The notes beneath the pieces are model-generated. The model saw only the letters and a program-made list of their open reading frames with translations, was not told where the DNA came from and did not search any database. This document shows, in pieces, positions 62,895-64,000 of a DNA stretch of 64,000 nt. The position numbers and the translations under genes were made by a program. Positions within the stretch are counted from its first letter, which is position 1. The number at the start of each line of letters is the position of its first letter. Origin of the DNA: Helicobacter sp. MIT 00-7814. Lineage in GTDB: Bacteria > Campylobacterota > Campylobacteria > Campylobacterales > Helicobacteraceae. The DNA lies in NCBI RefSeq assembly GCF_003364115.1, contig NZ_NXLL01000008.1:17285-81284 (forward strand). The letters run 5' to 3'.

Positions 62895-63806
62895 TTAAAT
62901 TTTACTAAAAATTACAAAAAATGCTATTTTTTGAAACACAATAAACTGTGACCTAATGAAATTATTTTTACTGAAAAAATATTTATTCTTTTTAAATCGT
63001 CTAAATAGACATAAAAGTTCTTTTCTTTTTGCTTTTTTCATGCCTTGCGAGGTGCAAAGCTTCATAAAAAGTAAAATTAATGCACTAAAATCATGTAGCA
63101 TAGGATTCTTGTTTATCTTTTTTCTTGCAGATTCTGGAATCTCTTTTATATTTGCAAGATATGATTGTAATATTTTATTTGGTTTAAAATTACTATTGTA
63201 AGGAATTTTTAATGTGTTTAGAATACAATTACTATGTGCTGTCGCATTACGTAAAATACGGACACAATATGCTAATGGATATAAATTCTCTTTATTAGGG
63301 TATTTTTCGAAATAGAATTTATAAAACTTTAGAAAATCTCCATAGCTTAAAATCTCTATAAGATTCCATAATGCTAGTTCAGCATTATATTTCGATAATA
63401 AATTTTTTACAAACGATATATCTTGAGATTTTGCCAAGATTTGTTCCTTAATTTTTGTATTTTGAGTCAAAAAATCTTTTACTATATTGTATCCATCTTC
63501 ATTTCTGTTGTTGCAAAAATGTGCATTAAGAGAAACTTTAAGTAAATGTTCTACATCAAGACTAAGCTCCAAAATGAATCTTCTTAAATGCATATCCAAT
63601 GTTGAAAATTCAACAAGGTAAGCAAAATCAAGATTTTTATATTTTCCTTTATATTTATCATAATTCTTTGCATAAGATTTTATTTTAAAATAATAATTGT
63701 TGTATGTTAAAAATTCTTTTGCCTTTTGCTCCGAGTAAAGCTCAAACGCAACCCCTAAACTTTGCATATGTAATATTTGTTCGTTAATATTTAATTTAGC
63801 CTTCAT
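62895..63806 (-). CDS. Abi_2-family (AbiF/AbiD-like) HEPN protein
   Basis: A 303-residue protein of the Abi_2 family of phage-resistance proteins. Family features: FLTYNNYYFKIKSYAKNY near residues 32-49, MHLRRFILELSLDVEHLLK at about 72-90, and LRNATAHSNCIL with R186-x4-H191, the R-x4-6-H motif of HEPN ribonucleases. GAGGAA precedes the ATG. The C-terminus is basic and Phe-rich. The gene is markedly AT-rich (few GCGC words compared with its neighbours), which suggests acquisition by transfer. Likely role: RNA cleavage causing growth arrest on infection, held in check by the small RNA encoded just downstream. Confidence 0.88.
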   Translation of the reverse strand: MKAKLNINEQILHMQSLGVAFELYSEQKAKEFLTYNNYYFKIKSYAKNYDKYKGKYKNLDFAYLVEFSTLDMHLRRFILELSLDVEHLLKVSLNAHFCNNRNEDGYNIVKDFLTQNTKIKEQILAKSQDISFVKNLLSKYNAELALWNLIEILSYGDFLKFYKFYFEKYPNKENLYPLAYCVRILRNATAHSNCILNTLKIPYNSNFKPNKILQSYLANIKEIPESARKKINKNPMLHDFSALILLFMKLCTSQGMKKAKRKELLCLFRRFKKNKYFFSKNNFIRSQFIVFQKIAFFVIFSKI

Positions 63807-63898
63807 AATTTCCTCAACCTTCCTACTTACTATACAAGTAATTTTTATCTTATAAATAACAAAATTTTAGAATTTATGGTCTAAAAAGTCAATTTTTG

Positions 63899-63930
63899 TC
63901 ATTGCGAGCAACACAGTTACGAAGCAATCC
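63899..63930 (+). repeat. REP-like repeat, family 2
   Basis: GTCATTGCGAG followed by TTACGAAGCAATCC, the arms of the element seen at 24361-24445. It lies in the 194-base stretch between the Abi_2 start and the window edge, in which I see no gene. Confidence 0.6.
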
Positions 63931-64000
63931 ACCTTAGAATCTAATTTTTTAGAATCCTTTTGTTTGGCACAATCCCACTTAGATTCTCTATATTTTCTTT

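Noticed and set aside
62740..62900. Small-peptide toxin of the AapA/IsoA type I family opposite the small RNA
   Set aside because: No ATG-started frame with a ribosome binding site lies on the opposite strand; the Abi_2 gene on the same strand is the better partner.
1..64000. tRNA, rRNA, tmRNA or SRP RNA genes
   Set aside because: No T-loop-like GGTTCRA motifs with matching acceptor stems and no rRNA-like stretches were recognised on either strand.

Overview
The window looks like a chromosome segment of an enterohepatic Helicobacter or a very close relative (Campylobacterota). The evidence is gene content and order typical of that group: PetABC cytochrome bc1, hrcA-grpE-dnaK, FlgE-like/FlgD/FliK, XerH next to mobA/argF/hemN/DUF2603, a long DapD, and a split-type ABC amino-acid importer. 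Base composition is AT-rich with many GCGC and AGAATCT words. No rRNA, tRNA, insertion sequence, prophage or CRISPR array was seen.

Layout. 1-3952: end of an unrecognised gene, thioredoxin, NhaA antiporter, an OmpR-type response regulator without an adjacent kinase, a secreted hypothetical protein, and two copies of a dispersed repeat. 3953-7958: nadE, divergent from petABC. 8012-15945: phase-variable GT61 glycosyltransferase, metE, metF, a PabB-PabC fusion and pabA. 15934-21255: flagellar hook genes. 21322-25648: PepSY-type membrane protein, TonB receptor 1 (OFF), a 750-bp repeat island, and a methyltransferase (OFF). 25677-29646: MCP, EamA transporter, HxlR regulator, and a divergent Tat-exported NAD(P)-fold protein. 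30023-32837: TonB receptor 2 (OFF). 33144-38009: pseudopilin-like genes mixed with an isochorismatase-family hydrolase, a GT-C-like membrane protein and a GT4 glycosyltransferase. 38102-41398: heat-shock operon with a diverged CIRCE-like operator. 41672-46070: class II aldolase-like protein, then the methionine importer metN-metI-metQ-metQ. 46342-57645: AguA-type deiminase, GlcF, HemN, DUF2603, ArgF, MobA, XerH, HslVU, Bcp, a lipoprotein and a BAX-inhibitor protein. 57733-62729: amino-acid ABC importer, DapD and an outer-membrane protein carrying repeat insertions. 62785-63806: an Abi_2/AbiF-type HEPN protein followed on the same strand by a small structured RNA.

Three themes stand out. First, four genes carry G/C homopolymer tracts of 9-10 bases inside the coding region; one is in frame and three are out of frame, so surface chemistry and nutrient uptake are probably switched by slippage. 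Second, a palindromic repeat of about 90 bp occurs both between genes and inside proteins. In the PabB-PabC fusion and in one outer-membrane protein it is always translated in the same frame, like the Rickettsia palindromic elements. Third, the Abi_2 gene with its downstream RNA matches the layout of an AbiF protein-RNA defence or toxin-antitoxin pair.
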